Source: Marinobacterium sp. (lineage in GTDB: Bacteria > Pseudomonadota > Gammaproteobacteria > Pseudomonadales > Balneatricaceae). Taken from it: DNA of 64,000 nucleotides. A program made the position numbers and the translations under genes. Below are positions 7,648 to 17,339 of the stretch, piece by piece. Positions within the stretch are counted from its first letter, which is position 1. Each line of letters begins with the position of its first letter. The stretch spans positions 1-64,000 of the forward strand of contig JAUWAC010000007.1 in NCBI GenBank assembly GCA_030602245.1, read 5' to 3'. A model generated the notes under the pieces. The model was not told the origin of the DNA and ran no database searches. It saw only the letters and a list, made by a program, of their open reading frames with translations.

Positions 7648-9480
7648 TCAGTCGAGCTGCGACAGGTCGCGCACGGCACCGGTATCGGCTGATGTCACCA
7701 GCTTGGCGTAGGCTTTCAGCGCCGCCGAGACCTTACGCGGACGCTCCTTCGCCGGTTTCCAGCCCAGTTTGTCCTGCTCGGCACGGCGCTGGGCCAGCTC
7801 CTCGTCGGATACCAGCACGTTGATGGTGCGGTTGGGGATATCGATACGGATCCGGTCACCGTTGCGCACCAGACCGATGGCGCCGCCAGCGGCCGCCTCG
7901 GGTGAAGCGTGACCGATCGACAGGCCCGAAGTCCCGCCCGAGAAGCGGCCATCGGTCAGCAGCGCACAGGCTTTGCCGAGTCCTTTGGACTTGATGTACG
8001 AGGTCGGGTACAGCATCTCCTGCATGCCCGGGCCGCCTTTCGGCCCCTCATACCGGACGATGACGACATCGCCCGGCTTGACCTTGTCTTCAAGGATGTT
8101 GTGGACCGCCTCATCCTGAGATTCGGTGACATGGGCCGGCCCCTCGAACACCAGAATCGATTCGTCTACACCGGCGGACTTCACGACACAGCCATTCTCG
8201 GCGATGTTGCCGTACAGTACCGCCAGCCCCCCTTCCTGCGAGAACGCATGCTCAATCGAGCGGATACAGCCGTTGGCGCGGTCGCCATCCAGACTCGGCC
8301 AGCGCGTCGCCTGGCTGAACGCCTGCTGGGTCGGGATGCCGGCCGGACCGGCCTTGTAGAACTCGACCACTGCAGGGCTGGGGTTGCGCATGATATCCCA
8401 TTCGTCCAGCGCGTCCTTCAGCGTGGCGCTGTGGACGGTCGGCACGTCGGTGTGCAGTTTGCCGGCACGATCCAGCTCGCCGAGGATCGCCATGATGCCG
8501 CCGGCGCGGTGCACGTCTTCGATGTGGTACTTCTGCGTGTTCGGCGCCACTTTGCACAGCTGCGGGACGACGCGGGAGAGGCGATCGATATCCTTCATCG
8601 TGAAGTCGATCTCCGCTTCCTGGGCCACGGCCAGCAGGTGCAGGATCGTGTTGGTCGAGCCGCCCATGGCGATATCCAGCGTCATCGCGTTCTCGAATGC
8701 CTTGCGGCCGACCGCGCGCGGCAGAATGCGCGCGTCGTTGCCTTCGTAGTACTGCTTGGCCAGCTCGACGATGGTGCGACCGGCACGCTTGAACAGCTGC
8801 TCACGGTCGGCGTGGGTGGCCAGCAGGGTACCGTTGCCCGGCAGTGACAGCCCCAGTGCCTCGGTCAGACAGTTCATTGAGTTGGCGGTGAACATGCCGG
8901 AGCAGGAGCCGCAGGTCGGGCAGGCGGAGCGCTCCACCTCGGCAACCAGCTCGTCGGAGGCGTTCGGGTCCGCCGCCAACACCATCGCATCGACCAGATC
9001 CAGCTTGTGCTCGGCCAGTTTGGTTTTGCCCGCTTCCATCGGCCCGCCGGAGACGAAGATCACCGGGATGTTCAGACGCATCGCGGCCATCAGCATGCCC
9101 GGGGTGATCTTGTCACAGTTGGAGATGCAGACCAGCGCGTCGGCGCAGTGGGCGTTGACCATGTACTCGACGGAGTCGGCGATGATGTCGCGGCTCGGCA
9201 GCGAGTAGAGCATGCCGTCGTGGCCCATGGCGATGCCGTCGTCGACGGCGATGGTGTTGAACTCCTTGGCGACGCCGCCGGCGGCTTCGATCTCGCGTGC
9301 CACCAGCTGACCCATGTCTTTGAGGTGCACATGGCCCGGCACGAACTGAGTGAAGGAGTTGGCAACGGCGATGATCGGCTTGTGGAAGTCCTCATCCTTC
9401 ATGCCGGTCGCGCGCCAGAGGGCGCGTGCGCCGGCCATGTTGCGGCCCGCGGTGGAGGTCTTGGAACGATACTCAGGCAT
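7648..9480 (-). CDS. ilvD: Dihydroxy-acid dehydratase
   Basis: 610 residues. Dehydrates 2,3-dihydroxy-isovalerate and 2,3-dihydroxy-3-methylvalerate in valine and isoleucine synthesis, using an iron-sulfur cluster and Mg2+. Conserved blocks include [49 protein letters not shown] (cluster cysteines), AMGGSTNT and [10 protein letters not shown]. Length and sequence follow E. coli IlvD closely. Start set at the ATG at 9480 (MPEYRSKTS) with GAGG upstream; an open frame continues 40 codons further but lacks family similarity. It is divergent from the alanine dehydrogenase gene and convergent with the TSUP gene. Confidence 0.97.
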   Translation of the reverse strand: MPEYRSKTSTAGRNMAGARALWRATGMKDEDFHKPIIAVANSFTQFVPGHVHLKDMGQLVAREIEAAGGVAKEFNTIAVDDGIAMGHDGMLYSLPSRDIIADSVEYMVNAHCADALVCISNCDKITPGMLMAAMRLNIPVIFVSGGPMEAGKTKLAEHKLDLVDAMVLAADPNASDELVAEVERSACPTCGSCSGMFTANSMNCLTEALGLSLPGNGTLLATHADREQLFKRAGRTIVELAKQYYEGNDARILPRAVGRKAFENAMTLDIAMGGSTNTILHLLAVAQEAEIDFTMKDIDRLSRVVPQLCKVAPNTQKYHIEDVHRAGGIMAILGELDRAGKLHTDVPTVHSATLKDALDEWDIMRNPSPAVVEFYKAGPAGIPTQQAFSQATRWPSLDGDRANGCIRSIEHAFSQEGGLAVLYGNIAENGCVVKSAGVDESILVFEGPAHVTESQDEAVHNILEDKVKPGDVVIVRYEGPKGGPGMQEMLYPTSYIKSKGLGKACALLTDGRFSGGTSGLSIGHASPEAAAGGAIGLVRNGDRIRIDIPNRTINVLVSDEELAQRRAEQDKLGWKPAKERPRKVSAALKAYAKLVTSADTGAVRDLSQLD

Positions 9481-9626
9481 CAGCGGATCCCTCGGATATT
9501 CTGGGGTGGAAAGGAGCTCTGCAAAGGGCCCGAGTATAGCAGATCGAATCGACATAGCAGACTCGCCGATTCCCGCTAGACTGCCGGTACATGAGTGCAA
9601 AAAAGCAGGCTGGACAGGAGGTGTGT

Positions 9627-10748
9627 ATGCGCATAGGCGTACCCAGGGAGATCAAGGTGCACGAGTATCGTGTCGGCATGACACCGATGGGTGTCCGTGA
9701 GCTGGTGGGGCAGGGCCATACGGTCACAGTACAGCATGATGCCGGCAGTGCGATCGGCTTCGATGATGATGCCTACCGCGAGGCCGGTGCGCGCATCATC
9801 GACGATGCCGAAACGCTGTATCGGGAGGCGGAGCTGATCGTCAAGGTCAAGGAGCCGCAGCTGAACGAGTGTGCCTGGCTCGATGTCGGCCAGGTTCTGT
9901 TTACCTATCTGCATCTGGCGGCGGATCGGGCGCAGACCGATGCCCTGCTCGAGAGCGGCTGCACGGCGATCGCCTACGAGACGATCGAGGATCGTCACGG
10001 TGGTCTGCCGTTGCTGGCGCCGATGAGTGAAGTGGCCGGGCGCATGGCGGTGCAGGCCGGCGCGCACTGTCTCGAACGTGAGCAGGGCGGCCGCGGTGTG
10101 CTCTTGTCCGGGGTGCCGGGCGTGTCGCCGGGGCGGGTGCTGGTGATCGGCGGCGGTGTCGTCGGCAGTCAGGCGGCCCGCATCGCCCACGGCATGGGCG
10201 CGCAGGTTACGATTCTGGATAAATCGCTGCCGCGGCTGCGTGAACTCGACGACCTGTTCGGCGGCCAGGTCCGCACGCTCTACTCCACCGGCGACAATAT
10301 CCGCCAGCAGCTGGCGCAGTCGGATCTGGTGATCGGGGCGGTCCTGGTCCCCGGTGCGCGGGCGCCGAAGCTGGTCACCCGCGACATGTTGTCGTTGCTG
10401 CCGGCGGGCGCGGTGCTGGTGGATGTGGCGATCGATCAGGGCGGCTGCTTCGAAACCAGCCGACCCACCACCCACGCGGATCCGATCTTCGAGGTGGACG
10501 GCATCGTGCACTACTGTGTGGCCAACATGCCGGGTGCTGTGGCGCGCACCGCCACCTTTGCGTTGGCCAACGCCACGCTGCCCTACGTTGAGGCGCTGGC
10601 CAACCGGGGCTGGCGCGAGGCGCTGGCCGCTGTACCCGGGTTTGCGCCGGGGCTCAATGTGCATGCCGGGGAGATTTACTGTCCCGGTGTGGCTGCCGCT
10701 TTCGAGCGCCCACTGGCGGACCTCGATGCGCTGCAGAACCCGGCCTGA
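9627..10748 (+). CDS. ald: Alanine dehydrogenase
   Basis: 373 residues. NAD-dependent interconversion of L-alanine and pyruvate plus ammonia. The N-terminus [17 protein letters not shown] is the family signature, with the pyruvate-binding Arg and the KVKEPQ lysine. The Rossmann motif is [20 protein letters not shown], and the conserved Asp near [10 protein letters not shown] and the Asn in CVANMPG are present. Start set at 9627 because a strong AGGAGGTG lies directly upstream; an earlier in-frame ATG at 9591 has no family match. It is a single gene followed by a hairpin. In the cell it is usually catabolic, feeding pyruvate and ammonium. Confidence 0.96.
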   Translation: MRIGVPREIKVHEYRVGMTPMGVRELVGQGHTVTVQHDAGSAIGFDDDAYREAGARIIDDAETLYREAELIVKVKEPQLNECAWLDVGQVLFTYLHLAADRAQTDALLESGCTAIAYETIEDRHGGLPLLAPMSEVAGRMAVQAGAHCLEREQGGRGVLLSGVPGVSPGRVLVIGGGVVGSQAARIAHGMGAQVTILDKSLPRLRELDDLFGGQVRTLYSTGDNIRQQLAQSDLVIGAVLVPGARAPKLVTRDMLSLLPAGAVLVDVAIDQGGCFETSRPTTHADPIFEVDGIVHYCVANMPGAVARTATFALANATLPYVEALANRGWREALAAVPGFAPGLNVHAGEIYCPGVAAAFERPLADLDALQNPA

Positions 10749-10757
10749 TGCCGGGTT
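10737..10757 (+). terminator. Hairpin around the ald stop codon
   Basis: AACCCGGC (10737-10744) pairs with GCCGGGTT (10750-10757) around CTGAT. The TGA stop sits at the base of the loop. There is no T run after it, so efficiency is uncertain. Confidence 0.45.
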
Positions 10758-10942
10758 CATGCAGGATTCATCTGCGCGCACCTAGAGTGAGCACTGTGCC
10801 CGGCAGGCTGATCTGCAGTATCATCGCTCGCCGGCTGCGCCCCGGTGCGGTATCGTTATTGCGGTCAGCGTTGCATCAGCCGACCCGGCCCCGGGGCGTC
10901 ATAACCCGTTGAATTCAGGTCAGCACAGAAGAGGTTGAAAAG

Positions 10943-11242
10943 ATGGCGCGCAGCAGGCGCACTCGAGCACAGTGGATGAGCGTAATCCTGTTGGCGCTGC
11001 TGCCGGCGCTGACCAGTCTGTCGGCGCATGCGATCGCGGCCGGCACGCCGGCACTGGTGCAGTCGCAGGTCGACCTGAAGCAGGCCGTGAGCATCGCGCA
11101 GGACGCGTTCGGCGGTGAGGTCGTCAAGACCGAAGAGGTGGAGCGCGACGGACGCCGGCTGTTCCAGATCCGTCTGGTCAACGAGGGGCGGGTACGTGAT
11201 GTGCTGGTCGATGCCGAGAGCGGTACGATTCTGAACCCCTGA
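10943..11242 (+). CDS. Small secreted PepSY-domain protein
   Basis: 99 residues with an N-terminal signal peptide (Arg-rich tip, hydrophobic core 12-26, cleavage near Ala28-Ala32) and one PepSY domain: 'VDLKQAVSIAQDAFGG', then 'RRLFQIRLVNEGRVRDVLVDAESG'. PepSY units bind or inhibit peptidases and often sit in the periplasm. It lies 13 bp upstream of the response-regulator gene and is very probably the first gene of that operon. PepSY genes next to PhoP/PhoQ-like or similar pairs recur in gammaproteobacteria, where they may modulate the sensor. A good AGAGG-like site precedes the ATG. Confidence 0.85.
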   Translation: MARSRRTRAQWMSVILLALLPALTSLSAHAIAAGTPALVQSQVDLKQAVSIAQDAFGGEVVKTEEVERDGRRLFQIRLVNEGRVRDVLVDAESGTILNP

Positions 11243-11255
11243 ACCGGAGCTGCCC

Positions 11256-11942
11256 ATGAAGCTGCTGATCGTCGAAGATGACCCGGACCTGCGCCGCCAG
11301 CTGGCCAGCGGGCTGAGCGAGCGCGGCTATACCGTCGAGGAGGCGGGCGACGGCGAAGAGGCGCTCTACCTCGGCAACGAGTTTCCCTATGACCTGGCGA
11401 TCGTCGACCTCGGGTTGCCGAAGCTCTCCGGCATTGAGTTGATCCGCCAGTGGCGCGCCGATGCGCGCAATTTCCCGATCCTGATTCTGACCGCACGCGG
11501 TGACTGGCAGGACAAGGTGGAAGGCCTTGAAGCCGGCGCCGACGATTATCTGGTCAAACCGTTCCAGTTCGAGGAACTGGTGGCCCGTCTCAATGCTCTG
11601 CTGCGCCGCGCCGCCGGCCACGCCCGTCCGCAGCTCACGTTCGGACCGCTGACGCTGGATACCACCGCGCGTACCGTCACCGTCGAAGGTGCGCCGATCA
11701 AGCTGACCAGCTACGAGTACCGCACCCTCGAGTATCTGGTGCTCAACGCCGGTAAAACGATCTCCAAGGCGGAGCTGACCGAACACCTCTACCATCAGGA
11801 CTTCGACCGCGACAGCAACGTGCTTGAAGTCTTTATCCGGCGTCTGCGCCAGAAACTGGATCCGCAACAGACGCTGCAACCGATCGAAACGGTGCGGGGC
11901 CTTGGCTACCGCTTCGTCCTGGAGGCGGACGAGCGCAGCTGA
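11256..11942 (+). CDS. phoP: PhoP-like OmpR-family response regulator
   Basis: 228 residues. The receiver domain 1-120 has the acidic pair Glu7-Asp8-Asp9, phospho-acceptor Asp51 in IVDLGLPKLSG, Thr in LTARG and Lys in YLVKPFQFEEL. The C-terminal winged helix about 130-224 includes TSYEYRTLEYLVLN and VFIRRLRQKL, with RGLGYRF at the end. The length, the residue number of the phospho-acceptor and the pairing with a PhoQ-like kinase support a PhoP-type call; the exact ligand regulated is not shown. The kinase gene starts at the last base of this gene's stop region (one-base overlap). Confidence 0.82.
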   Translation: MKLLIVEDDPDLRRQLASGLSERGYTVEEAGDGEEALYLGNEFPYDLAIVDLGLPKLSGIELIRQWRADARNFPILILTARGDWQDKVEGLEAGADDYLVKPFQFEELVARLNALLRRAAGHARPQLTFGPLTLDTTARTVTVEGAPIKLTSYEYRTLEYLVLNAGKTISKAELTEHLYHQDFDRDSNVLEVFIRRLRQKLDPQQTLQPIETVRGLGYRFVLEADERS

Positions 11943-13309
11943 TGACGTTCGCCGCATTGCTCCCCCGTTCACTGAAGGCACGTCTGTTCTGGGCTTCGGT
12001 CGTACTGCTGCCGGTGGTGACCCTGTTTGCCGGCGCGGCGCTGCAGCGCGCTTTTCACAACAGTCTGAAAGCATCCGAGGCCAGTCAGGCCCGCCTTCAT
12101 GTCTATCTGCTGCTGGGCGAAGCGGAGCTGCGCAACGGCCGTCTCTGGCTGCCCGATACGGTGCAGGAACCCCGCTTCAGTCAGCTGCAATCCGGCCTCT
12201 ATGCCACCGTTCATCGCCATGGTGGTGAGCTGCTCTGGCGCTCGCCGTCGGCGCAGCTGCTGTCCGAGCCGCTGCTGGCGCGGCTGGCGGCGACCAATCT
12301 GGAACCGGGGCAGACACTGTTCCAGCACCTGCCCGCCGAGGGCGTGTTCCTGTTCCAGTACCCGGTAGTCTGGGAAGGGGAGAGTGGCGAACGCCGCTTT
12401 CTGGTCTCGGTGCTGCACTCGGATGAGAGTGTCGATCGCGAGATGCAGGCGTTTGCGACTCAACTGTGGGGCTGGCTCGGGGGCGTCTATCTGCTGGCGC
12501 TGCTGATGCAGTACCTGATCATGCGTTGGGGGCTGAAGCCGCTGGATCGGCTGGCCGAGGATCTCGGGGCGATCGAACGCGGCGAGACCGACAAGCTGCA
12601 GGGGCAGTATCCGCTCGAGGTCCAGGCGGTCACCGATAACCTGAACCGGCTGATCGAGAGCGAACGCCGTCAGCGCGAGCGCTACCGCAACACCCTCGCC
12701 GATCTGGCGCACAGTCTGAAGACGCCGCTGGCGGTGATGCAGGGCGCCGCCGGTGAGGGCCTGGACAGCGCGCGCTACCGGCAGCTGGTGACAGAGCAGA
12801 CGGCACGCATGACGCAGATCGTCCAGTATCAGCTGTCGCGGGCGGTGAAGTCGCCGGGGACGCCGCTGGCGCTGCCGGTGGCGGTGGAGCCGCTGGTGCG
12901 GCGCATACTGTCGGCGCTGAGCAAGGTGTACGCCGCGAAAGCGATCACGGTGGATTGCGAACTCGAACCGCAACTGAACTTTGCCGGCGACGAGCACGAT
13001 CTGATGGAGCTGCTCGGCAATCTGTTGGAAAACGCCTTCAAGTACGGTGAGCGACGGGTGCGCGTGCGTGGCTGGCGTGATGAGGGGATGCTCTGGCTTG
13101 AAGTCGCCGACGATGGCCCGGGGGTGAGCCCGGAACGGCGCCAGACGATTCTCAAGCGCGGCGAGCGGCTCGACTCTTCCGCGCCGGGGCAGGGTATCGG
13201 TCTGGCGGTGGCGGTGGATATCCTCAGCAGCTACGACGGCGCGCTGGAGGTACGCGACAGCCGCGCGCTGGGCGGTGCCGCGTTCCGGATCCAGTTGCCG
13301 ACACTGTAG
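11942..13309 (+). CDS. phoQ: PhoQ-like sensor histidine kinase
   Basis: 455 residues. TM1 about 12-33, periplasmic sensor about 34-170 (acidic and aromatic, with GLYATVHRHGGELLWRSPS resembling PhoQ-type sensors), TM2 about 175-198, HAMP about 200-250. The phospho-acceptor is His257 in LADLAHSLKTPLAVMQG, a sequence nearly the same as the PhoQ H-box. The ATPase domain has N-box LLENAFKYG, G1 VADDGPGVS and G2 GQGIGLAVAVD. PhoQ kinases sense low Mg2+, acid or cationic peptides and control lipid A changes. A clear acidic patch cannot be judged by eye, so the signal is uncertain. Convergent with argA. Confidence 0.82.
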   Translation: MTFAALLPRSLKARLFWASVVLLPVVTLFAGAALQRAFHNSLKASEASQARLHVYLLLGEAELRNGRLWLPDTVQEPRFSQLQSGLYATVHRHGGELLWRSPSAQLLSEPLLARLAATNLEPGQTLFQHLPAEGVFLFQYPVVWEGESGERRFLVSVLHSDESVDREMQAFATQLWGWLGGVYLLALLMQYLIMRWGLKPLDRLAEDLGAIERGETDKLQGQYPLEVQAVTDNLNRLIESERRQRERYRNTLADLAHSLKTPLAVMQGAAGEGLDSARYRQLVTEQTARMTQIVQYQLSRAVKSPGTPLALPVAVEPLVRRILSALSKVYAAKAITVDCELEPQLNFAGDEHDLMELLGNLLENAFKYGERRVRVRGWRDEGMLWLEVADDGPGVSPERRQTILKRGERLDSSAPGQGIGLAVAVDILSSYDGALEVRDSRALGGAAFRIQLPTL

Positions 13310-13324
13310 GCAGGCCGCCTACAG
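13304..13324. terminator. Shared bidirectional hairpin over two stop codons
   Basis: CTGTAGGC (13304-13311) and GCCTACAG (13317-13324) form a perfect 8-bp stem with a 5-base loop. The stem includes the TAG of the kinase gene and, on the other strand, the TAG of argA. It probably ends both convergent transcripts. Confidence 0.55.
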
Positions 13325-14659
13325 CGGCTTGATGAACACCTTGGAGTTGCGCTGGAAGTTGTAGAGTTGCTTGCGCTGACTGGGCAGCGATTCCAGTGGT
13401 GCGGCACGGAAACCGCGCTCGAGGAACCAGTGCGCAGTGCGCGTCGTCAGCACGAACAGTTCCTCGAGCCCCAGCGCTCTCGCCTCGTCCTCGATATGTT
13501 CCAGCAGCAGATCGCCGCGGGCGCCGCCGCGGTACTCGTTACTGATGGCGACGCAGGCCAGCTCCCCCATCCGCTCGTCGGAGAACGGGTAGAGCGCCGC
13601 ACAACCGATGATCGCGCCGTCGCGTACGACGATATGGAAGCGTTCAATCTCCGCTTCCAGCAGCTCGCGCGAGCGCCGCACCAGAATCCCTTTCTCCTCC
13701 AGCGGCGCGATCAACTCGAGAATCCCGCCGACATCCTCGATCGTGGCCTGCCGCACCTGCTCGTAGGACTCCTTGCTGATCATGGTGCCGGTACCGTCGC
13801 GGGTGAACAGCTCGATCAACAGTGAGCCATCCCGCGAGTGGCTGACCAGATGGCAGCGTGGGACGCCGCGATCACATGCCTCGGCGGCGGCCTGCAGCAG
13901 GCAGGCGGTTTCGGTCCAGGGGGCCTGCGGATCGGCGGCGACGCTCGATTCGTACAGATGCACCAGACGGCGTGCGGTCTCTGCCAGCAGTTCGCTGCGC
14001 AGCTCGCCGCTGGAGTCGTAGATCCCCTCCTGCTGTCCGAACAGGATCAGTTTGTCCGCCTGCAGTGCGACGGCGGTGCCGGTGGCCACTTCCTCCACCG
14101 GCAGGTTGAACACCTCACCGGTGGGCGAATAACCGATGTTGGAGATCAGTACGATATTGTTCTGATCCAGCTGGCGCTGGATCGCCTGATGGTCGACCCG
14201 GCGCAGCTCGCCGGTATGGCCCATATCGACGCCGTCCAGGACGCCCAGTGGCCGTGCGGTGACAAAGTTACCGCTGCAGACGCGGATGCGGGCGCCGTGC
14301 ATCGGTGTATTGGCCAGCCCCATCGACAGCTTGGCCTCGATCTCGGTACGTACCCGTCCCACCGCTTCGATGACGCAGCGCAGCGTCTCGCCGTCGGTGA
14401 CGCGCTGGTCGTGGTGCAGACGGGTGTCCAGACCCGCTTCCCGGATGCGGGCATCGATCTGCGGACGGGCGCCGTGCACCAGCACCAGGCGCACGCCGAG
14501 GCTGTGCAGCAGCGCGATATCGTGCACGATGCTGGGCAGGTGGGCGTCGTTGATCGCCTCGCCGCCGAGCATCAGCACGAATGTCTTGCCGCGATGCGCG
14601 TGGATATAGGGCGAGGAGTGGCGGAACCAGTTGACGAAGGCTTCGGTGGTGTCGTTCAC
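13319..14659 (-). CDS. argA: Amino-acid N-acetyltransferase (N-acetylglutamate synthase)
   Basis: 446 residues. Acetylates glutamate with acetyl-CoA, the first step of arginine synthesis. The N-terminal amino-acid-kinase fold is about 1-290 (FVNWFRHSSPYIHAHRGKTF, LGGEAI, HGARPQID, the usual arginine-feedback domain) and the C-terminal GNAT domain about 295-446 (ATIEDVGGILELI, GILVRRSRELLE, CAALYPF, RGGARGDLLLEHIE). It aligns end to end with E. coli ArgA. The start is GTG at 14659. It follows argE by 13 bases on the same strand, so argE-argA is a two-gene arginine operon. Confidence 0.95.
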   Translation of the reverse strand: MNDTTEAFVNWFRHSSPYIHAHRGKTFVLMLGGEAINDAHLPSIVHDIALLHSLGVRLVLVHGARPQIDARIREAGLDTRLHHDQRVTDGETLRCVIEAVGRVRTEIEAKLSMGLANTPMHGARIRVCSGNFVTARPLGVLDGVDMGHTGELRRVDHQAIQRQLDQNNIVLISNIGYSPTGEVFNLPVEEVATGTAVALQADKLILFGQQEGIYDSSGELRSELLAETARRLVHLYESSVAADPQAPWTETACLLQAAAEACDRGVPRCHLVSHSRDGSLLIELFTRDGTGTMISKESYEQVRQATIEDVGGILELIAPLEEKGILVRRSRELLEAEIERFHIVVRDGAIIGCAALYPFSDERMGELACVAISNEYRGGARGDLLLEHIEDEARALGLEELFVLTTRTAHWFLERGFRAAPLESLPSQRKQLYNFQRNSKVFIKPL

Positions 14660-14672
14660 GCAGGCAACCTGT

Positions 14673-15824
14673 TCAGAGGCAGTAGTGTCGAATCATCTTA
14701 TCGAGTATATCGAGAGTGGGGCGGATCTGGTCCAGCGCGAGATACTCGTCCGGCTGGTGCGCCTGATCGATCGAGCCGGGCCCCATGACGATGGTATCCA
14801 TGCCCAGCTGTTGCAGAAACGGGGCTTCGGTGCCGAATGCCACCGCTTCCGCCCGATGTCCGGTCAGCTTCTCTGCCAGTGCGACCAGTCCCTGAGTATC
14901 GGCGTTCTCGAACGGCGGGATGCCCGGAAACAGCGGGTAGGTCTCGAGCTGGACACCGAACTGTTCACCGAACGGGCGCAGGCGTTCGGCGATCGCATTG
15001 CGCAGACCATCCATCGACATGCCCGGCAATGGGCGCAGGTCGAACTCCAGTTCGCAATGGCCGCAGATGCGGTTCGGGTTGTCGCCGCCGTGGATGCAGC
15101 CCAGATTCAGCGTCGGCAGGTCGACCCGAAAATCACTGTTGCGGTGACGGCTTTGCAGCTCCCGGCGAAAGTCGATCAGCTCGCCCAGCACCCGGTGCAT
15201 GGCATCGAGCGCGTTGGCGCCGAGCGACGGGTCGGAGGAGTGACCGGAACGGCCCTGAATGCGCACCGCTTCCATCATCATGCCCTTGTGCATACGTACC
15301 GGGCGCAGGCTGGACGGCTCACCGATGACGGCGGCGCGCGCCTTGGGACGGCCGGCCTCGGCCAGCGCTCGCGCGCCGGACATGGAGCTTTCCTCATCGG
15401 CGGTAGCGAGGATGATCAGCGGCTGTTGCAGCGGCTGATCGGCATAGGCCTTTGCCGCCTCGACCGCCAGTGCCAGAAAGCCTTTCATGTCGCAGGTGCC
15501 CAGCCCGTAGAGGCGGTTGTCGCGCTCATCGAGCCGGAACGGGTCGCTGCTCCACAGCTCGGGATCGCACGGCACCGTGTCGGTGTGGCCGGACAGGACC
15601 AGTCCGCCGGGTCCTGAGCCGAGCGTGGCGATCAGGTTGGCTTTGCGGGTGTGGCCGCTGACCGGCATCACTTCGCAGCTGAAGCCCAGACCTTCGAGCC
15701 AGCCATGCAGTTTGTCGATGACATCAAGGTTGCTCTGATCCCAGTCCGGTGTCGTCGAGCTGATCGACGGCGCTGCGATCAGTTCGCGCATCATCGTCAG
15801 GGTATCGGGCAGGGTACGAGGCAT
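14673..15824 (-). CDS. argE: Acetylornithine deacetylase
   Basis: 383 residues. Zn2+-dependent hydrolase that removes acetate from N-acetylornithine in the linear arginine pathway. Metal ligands are visible as SGHTDTVP, GTCDMKG, ADEESSM (general base Glu-Glu) and the C-terminal His in GSIDQAHQPDE. The start was set at ATG 15824 (MPRTLPDTL) with GGAGA upstream; the frame is open 13 codons more without family similarity. The presence of argE with argA is consistent, since the linear pathway consumes acetylglutamate without recycling by ArgJ. Confidence 0.95.
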   Translation of the reverse strand: MPRTLPDTLTMMRELIAAPSISSTTPDWDQSNLDVIDKLHGWLEGLGFSCEVMPVSGHTRKANLIATLGSGPGGLVLSGHTDTVPCDPELWSSDPFRLDERDNRLYGLGTCDMKGFLALAVEAAKAYADQPLQQPLIILATADEESSMSGARALAEAGRPKARAAVIGEPSSLRPVRMHKGMMMEAVRIQGRSGHSSDPSLGANALDAMHRVLGELIDFRRELQSRHRNSDFRVDLPTLNLGCIHGGDNPNRICGHCELEFDLRPLPGMSMDGLRNAIAERLRPFGEQFGVQLETYPLFPGIPPFENADTQGLVALAEKLTGHRAEAVAFGTEAPFLQQLGMDTIVMGPGSIDQAHQPDEYLALDQIRPTLDILDKMIRHYCL

Positions 15825-15889
15825 GAACGGTCTCCGCTGGGTGGCCGACGGGCAAAACCGCATTGTGCAGCCTTTGTCCGGTAGCGTCC

Positions 15890-15895
15890 ATTATA
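15890..15895 (-). promoter_or_regulatory. Probable -10 box of argE-argA
   Basis: On the minus strand TATAAT is a perfect -10 match 66 bases upstream of the argE ATG. No strong -35 is seen 16-18 bp further up. An ArgR site was looked for and not found by eye. Confidence 0.4.
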
Positions 15896-16018
15896 GACAG
15901 CCTGCAGCGCAGGTACGTTGTGACGGGCACAGCGCGTGAGGGTGGCGTTGTGTTGCCGACCCGCGTATTGGCAGGTGATCGTGGCGGGCGCTACGGCCCA
16001 AACGAAGCGGTGAGAATA

Positions 16019-16045
16019 CCGGAAGTGGCGGGATGCCACTTCCGG
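16019..16045 (-). terminator. Hairpin terminator after the phosphate transporter
   Basis: CCGGAAGTGGC (16019-16029) and GCCACTTCCGG (16035-16045) make a perfect 11-bp stem with a 5-base loop, 7 bases past the stop of the PiT gene. It lacks a T run. Confidence 0.5.
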
Positions 16046-16052
16046 CTGTGGC

Positions 16053-17318
16053 TCAGGAGAAGATGCCCTTGAGCATGAAGAAGAACATGATCGCCAGCAG
16101 CGCGCCGGCCGGCAGCGTGACGATCCAGGAGATGAAGATGGTACCGACGACGCGCATGTTCAGCGCCGCCATACCGCGGGCGATACCGATACCGAGGACG
16201 GCGCCGACCAGCGTGTGCGTGGTCGAGATCGGCAGGCCGGTACCGGACGCGACCACGACCGTCGTGGCGGCCGCCAGCGTCGCGGCGAAACCGCGGCTCG
16301 GCGTCAGCTCGGTGATGTTGGTACCGACGGTCGCGATCACCTTGTGGCCGTACATGATCAGACCGGCGACGATGCCGCCACCGCCGAGCAGCAGGATCCA
16401 GGCCGGCATCGCCGACTTCTGCGCCACACCGCCTTCCGAGGCCACCACGCCGACGACTGCCGCCAGCGGCCCGACCGCGTTGGCCACATCATTGGAGCCG
16501 TGCGCGAAGGCCATGGCGCAGGCGGTGAACAGCATCAGGATACCGAACACCTTTTCGACGCTGCTGAAGTGATATTCCTTGTCGGCCTTCGCATCCTGAC
16601 GGATACCACGCTGCATCAGGATACCGATGATCATGACGACGATGGCGACGCCGACCGAGATCAGCGCACTCTGGCCCCAGCTCAGGTGCAGGCCCACGTG
16701 CTTGAGGCCCTTGGTGAAGGTCACCATGGCGACGATAAAGCCGACCAGGAAGATATACATCGGCACGTAGCGCTTGGCGTTCGCGAACGGATCCTGCGTA
16801 TCCAGAATCAGCTTTTGCACGCTTCGGAACAGCGCAAAACCGATGATGCCGGCCGTCACGGGCGAGACCACCCAGCTCGCAACGATGGTGCCCACTTTGC
16901 CCCAGGCCACCGCCTCGACCGATACGCCCACGGCCGCGAAGCCGACGATGGCACCGACGATCGAGTGGGTGGTCGACACCGGCCAGCCGAAATGGGTGGC
17001 GATCAGCAGCCAGACACCGGCCGCCAGCAGTGATGCGAGCATACCGTAGATCAGCAGCTCCGGGGTGCCGGCGAGAATGCCGGGTTCGATGATGCCCTTG
17101 CGGATCGTGGCGGTGACGGCACCGCCGGCCAGGTAGGCACCGGCAAATTCGAACAGGATGGCGATGATGATCGCCTGCTTCAGGGTGATGGCACGGGAGC
17201 CGACCGACGTACCCATGGCGTTGGCCACGTCATTGGCACCGACGCCCCACGCCATGAAGAAGCCGAATACACAGGCCAGAATGACGAAAATTTCGCCGTG
17301 CTGAAGAATGATTTCCAT
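16053..17318 (-). CDS. pit: PiT-family inorganic phosphate transporter
   Basis: 421 residues, about ten membrane segments in two homologous halves. The PiT signatures are FFMAWGVGANDVANAMGTSVGS near the N-terminus and AFAHGSNDVANAVGPLAAVV in the second half (the GANDVAN/GSNDVAN repeats that carry phosphate and cation). A central cytoplasmic loop lies around DAKADKEYHFSSVEKV. Low-affinity transport of metal-phosphate complexes. GAGGG precedes the ATG. It is preceded by the DUF47 gene 21 bases upstream on the same strand, a pairing that is standard for this family. Confidence 0.93.
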   Translation of the reverse strand: MEIILQHGEIFVILACVFGFFMAWGVGANDVANAMGTSVGSRAITLKQAIIIAILFEFAGAYLAGGAVTATIRKGIIEPGILAGTPELLIYGMLASLLAAGVWLLIATHFGWPVSTTHSIVGAIVGFAAVGVSVEAVAWGKVGTIVASWVVSPVTAGIIGFALFRSVQKLILDTQDPFANAKRYVPMYIFLVGFIVAMVTFTKGLKHVGLHLSWGQSALISVGVAIVVMIIGILMQRGIRQDAKADKEYHFSSVEKVFGILMLFTACAMAFAHGSNDVANAVGPLAAVVGVVASEGGVAQKSAMPAWILLLGGGGIVAGLIMYGHKVIATVGTNITELTPSRGFAATLAAATTVVVASGTGLPISTTHTLVGAVLGIGIARGMAALNMRVVGTIFISWIVTLPAGALLAIMFFFMLKGIFS

Positions 17319-17339
17319 TGGGACCCTCGTTAAATCGAA

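Noticed and set aside
7648-9600. 40-residue N-terminal extension of IlvD
   Set aside because: No family similarity before MPEYRS, and GAGG precedes that ATG.
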